Part shown: one piece after another, positions 13,986 through 16,814 of the stretch
How the letters are laid out: each line of letters opens with the position of its first letter
Numbering within the stretch: the first letter of the stretch is position 1
DNA from: Jimgerdemannia flammicorona
Lineage: Eukaryota > Mucoromycota > Endogonomycetes > Endogonales > Endogonaceae
Direction of reading: 5' to 3'
DNA: 16,814 nt
Assembly (NCBI GenBank): GCA_003990745.1
Contig: RBNI01003032.1
Coordinates: 1 to 16,814 of the forward strand
Translations under genes and position numbers: made by a program
The notes under the pieces: generated by a model
Told to the model about the DNA's origin: nothing
The model's input: only the letters and a program-made list of their open reading frames with translations
Databases searched by the model: none

Positions 13986-16814
13986 TCAGAATTTTTTAGC
14001 TATATGAAAGAGAAAGGATTCAATATATTGAAAATAGAAACTTCTATAATAAAAAATCTCACTATTATTCCCAACATTCACTACCCATGCTTACATATTA
14101 CCAGACAATACTTACTCTTCTGGTTTGGCTGCACTTCCTCCTCCAACTCCTCCTCGGATGGCCTCCTGCGCTCTACGTCGAGTTGTGCAAAAACCAGCAA
14201 GATAAATATTACATTCCCAGCATTCGCTCCCCACCCTTAAATATTATCGACTGGGCAATACATACTCCTTCCCTTCGGCTTCGCCTCTTCATCCAACTCC
14301 TTAATGGAGGGTATTGTGCCGACGTTCTTCTTCGCCTTTCCCTCCGCATGTCCTGTAATATGAAAACAAGCAAGATGAGCATTAACGTTCAAAAATTCAC
14401 ACTTTCATTCCCAGCATTCGTTCCCGACGGTTACATGTTCCCCCGGTTACATATTAACAACTAGGCAATACATACTCTTTCCCTTCGGTTTCTCCTCTTT
14501 AAACAACTCTTCCCGGCCAACGCCCTCCTTGGCCTTGTCCTCTGCATGTCCGATTATACGAAAACAAGCAAGGTGAGCATTAGTATTCAAAATTTAATAC
14601 TTTCATTCCCCGTATTCCCTCCCCACGGTTACATATTTATTGATTAAGCAATACATACTCTTTCTCTTCGGGTTCTCCTCTTCAAACAACCCCTCCGAGC
14701 CGATGCCCTTCTTGGCCTTGCCCTCTGTATGTCCGGTTACATGAAAACAATAAGATGAGCATTAGCATTAAAAATTCACACTCTCATTATTAGCATTTGC
14801 CCCCCACAGTTACGTATTATTGACCAGGTAATACATACTAATTCCCTTCGGCATCTCCTCATCATACAACTCCTCTGGGCCGGCGATGTCCTTCTTGCCC
14901 TTGCCCTCTGTATGTCCCGGTTATACGGAAACAAGCAAGATGAACATTAGCATTCAAAAATCGACATTTTCAGTTCGCTCCCCACACTTGAATATAATCT
15001 CCTAGTTAATACGTACTCTTCCTCCGAGGCTGCGCCTCTACCAATTCCTCCTCGGAAGGCAGAGGGCCGACGTGTTTGGCCTTGCCTTCTGCAAGTCCAG
15101 TCGTACGAAAACGAGAAGATGAACATTAGTATTTAAATTCTACATTATCATTTCCAGAATTTTCTTTCGAAACTGATATATTATTTACAATACATACTCT
15201 TTCTTCTTCGCTGCTCGTCTTCCTCCAACTCCTCTTCGGAAGACAGAGGCCCGACCTCCTCCCTGTCCTTGCGCTCTGCACGTTCAGTTGAATGTAAACG
15301 ATGAAGATGATAATTAGAATTCAATGTATTTGGTATAAAACGTAATAAAAAAGGATTCCACACTCCCATTCCTAGCTTTCACTATCCACGCATCCATAAT
15401 ATTAACTATGAGATACATACTCTTTCTCCTGGGATCCTCGTCTTCTCCCAACTCCTGCTCGGAATGAAGAGGGCCCTCCTCCTTGGCCTTGCGTTCTGCA
15501 GGTTCGTTTGTATAAAACGATAAAGATAGATATTAGCATTCAACGCATTCGGGATAGAAACATATCATAGCCAAACAATTACACTTTTCGTTCGCAGTAA
15601 TCGCTACCCACGCTTAGATATTATCTATCAGGAAATACATACTCTGTCCCTTACACTTCTCCTCTTCCGGCAAATCCTCCGAATGCACCTCCTCCCTGGT
15701 CTTGCGCTCTATATGTTCCATTGTATATAAAGGAGTAAGATGAACATTAGCATTCAATGCATTGAGATAGAGACTAAAACAAGTTAATCCCACACTTTCG
15801 TTCCTTTCATTCGCTACCCACGCTTACATATCGACTACGAAGAAATACATACTCTGTCGCCTAGGCCTCTCCTCATCCTCCAACTCCTCCTCGAAACGCA
15901 GAGGGCCCACCTCCTCCTTGGCCTTGCGCTCTGCGTGTCCATTTAAAGAAAACCGATCAAAATGAATAATAGTATCGAAGTATAAGGGATAGAGGCATCA
16001 TGTTATCGACCCAGCAATACATACTCTTCCTGTTCGGTCGCTCCTCCTCCTCGAACTCGCCATCGGAACACAGGGGTATTCTATAGTTCACGACTTTAAC
16101 TATTGGAAGAAGGCAAGACGCGTCAAATGTTCGGTAATTACAGCAAGAAAAAATAAAATAAAAAGCGCATATCACATGACTATGTGTGTCAAACACTCAA
16201 ATCCATACCCTTCCTGAGGGTCATCCTTCCCGCACGGCGGTCATCGCGATCGGTCTCCAGTTTGGACCCCCTGTGTTGCCCTATGAGATAGATGGGGAAT
16301 CAAAAGAGATTAGTAATATTCCCACATTTCGCTTCACCACCCATCGATATCATCGATTATTGCGACAGCCACTCGCCATATAAGCAATACGGTGGCGAGA
16401 ACGTAACTAAGAACTTGGTAAAAATACGTACCCTTCTTGTATTCCTCTTCTTTATGGCTCGTAGCCGACTCCCCGACGCCTGGATCAACGACAACGGGAG
16501 GATCATTGAGGAAGGCGGAGACCTCTTCCACAACAAGACTTGCCTCTGGAGAAGGATCGGTGACGGGGGAGGGGGGAGCGAAAGAGGTGAGCGAAGGCAA
16601 AAAGGGTAAAACGGGTGAGCGCGAGAGGGCAAGACCCGAACTTTTGCTTATGGGTCCGTTCGAATCGATGAAGCAGGTGGATGACATGTTTATATAACAG
16701 TTATTCTTCAACCGTTTTTGGGAGAGGCTTTGCGTGCGATGTATTCGTACCTTTGAGCTTTTCCTTTGTTGTCTTGTCCAGAGGGCTGTCGAGGAGTCGC
16801 TTCTCTATGTTTTT
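13986..16814 (-). CDS. Tandem mini-exon gene for a charged-repeat protein (5' partial)
   Basis: Proposed minus-strand exons, in transcript order: 16751-16814 (open at the edge), 16432-16545, 16209-16280, 16025-16099, 15853-15930, 15643-15708, 15421-15495, 15198-15275, 15017-15088, 14839-14907, 14659-14724, 14476-14541, 14266-14352, 14116-14172, 13986-13999. They join to 350 residues plus TGA with no internal stop. Every complete internal exon is a multiple of three and every intron is phase 1. Donors are mostly GTATGTATT, with GTACGT, GTAAGT, GTATGG and GTACGA variants; acceptors are CAG or TAG. Repeated exons encode modules such as KRKAKEEVGPL + SEEELEEDE + RRK. The first exon reads NIEKRLLDSPLDKTTKEKLK; the last adds only TKKF. 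The family is not recognised. The composition suggests a disordered or helical, possibly nuclear, protein; that is inference. The 5' end is missing, so any N-terminal domain is unseen. Confidence 0.75.
14095..16045 (-). repeat. Tandem exon-plus-intron array, unit 150-223 bases
   Basis: From 14116 to 16025, exon ends recur at spacings of 150, 210, 183, 180, 178, 181, 223, 222, 210 and 172 bases. Exon and intron repeat together: each unit has the donor AAGAGTATGTATT, then (minus strand) a GGGAGCGAATG-like stretch, GAATGCTAATG, and finally GGACATGCAG at the acceptor. Two subfamilies are visible. Units ending at 15853, 15643, 15421, 15198 and 15017 encode the KRKAKEEVGPL type, and four of these five have long introns (144-147 bases) or belong next to them. 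Units ending at 14839, 14659, 14476 and 14266 encode the KGKAKK..GxEELFEEE type with introns of 109-123 bases. The unit at 14116 is shortened, and the one at 16025 has a divergent start. Confidence 0.85.

Noticed and set aside
14095..16045. The regular array as a CRISPR array or satellite DNA
   Set aside because: Units are 150-223 bases and diverged, not short identical repeats with unique spacers. Splice-site conservation and open frames in every unit point to exons.
16546..16711. A longer exon or a new start at MSSTCFIDSNGP, continuous with exon 16432-16545
   Set aside because: The frame is open, but joining from the upstream exon at phase 1 needs the pyrimidine-rich CTTCTCCAG acceptor at 16546. 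The part before it is Ser, Pro and Leu-rich, as expected for a polypyrimidine tract. An alternative start there is not excluded.
1..16814. tRNA or rRNA genes
   Set aside because: I looked by eye for the T-arm GGTTCGAATCC pattern and for paired stems and found no convincing candidate; a covariance-model scan would settle it.

Overview
This window looks like gene-poor, repeat-rich nuclear DNA of a eukaryote. There is no bacterial-style operon, and I recognise no complete conserved protein family. Predicted introns are short (93-205 bases), with GTATGT-type donors, a CTAAT-like branch sequence and CAG or TAG acceptors. Together with interspersed degenerate coding fragments, homopolymer A runs and minisatellites, this best fits a transposon-rich filamentous fungus. 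That assignment is an inference from architecture, not from a marker gene.

The clearest object is a minus-strand, multi-exon gene filling about 13986-16814, with its 5' end beyond the right edge. I can place 15 exons, 14 of them in the phase-1 series, giving a 350-residue partial reading with no internal stop. At least ten neighbouring exons are diverged copies of one 57-87 base exon. Each encodes a basic-acidic-basic module of about 19-29 residues, and each copy carries a copy of its intron. Every internal exon is a multiple of three and every intron is phase 1, so any exon could be skipped without shifting the frame. This is the candidate undescribed system here: a tandem mini-exon gene for a variable charged-repeat protein.

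The left part (785-2768) holds two diverged copies of one unknown coiled-coil-like coding sequence in inverted orientation about 300 bases apart. Both carry stops and frameshifts. A short possible third fragment lies at 3938-4000. From 2770 to 8470 the sequence is mostly empty: polyA tracts, a few doubtful ORFs, a three-copy 54-base repeat ORF (5800-6135) and a broken coding fragment (7225-7799).

The middle (8470-10400) is GC-richer. It has a doubtful minus-strand ORF, a G-rich minisatellite of about 40 bases (9045-9415), and a minus-strand gene or pseudogene with three tandem KR-rich repeats, the third opening with a nonsense codon. Further right are a Cys-rich open frame (10756-11016), a 59-base tandem duplication, a minus-strand ORF (12088-12669) whose C-terminal half is built from an 18-base, six-residue repeat, and an (AAAAT)n microsatellite just past the 3' end of the mini-exon gene. 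Apart from the mini-exon gene, no functional interaction between genes can be argued.
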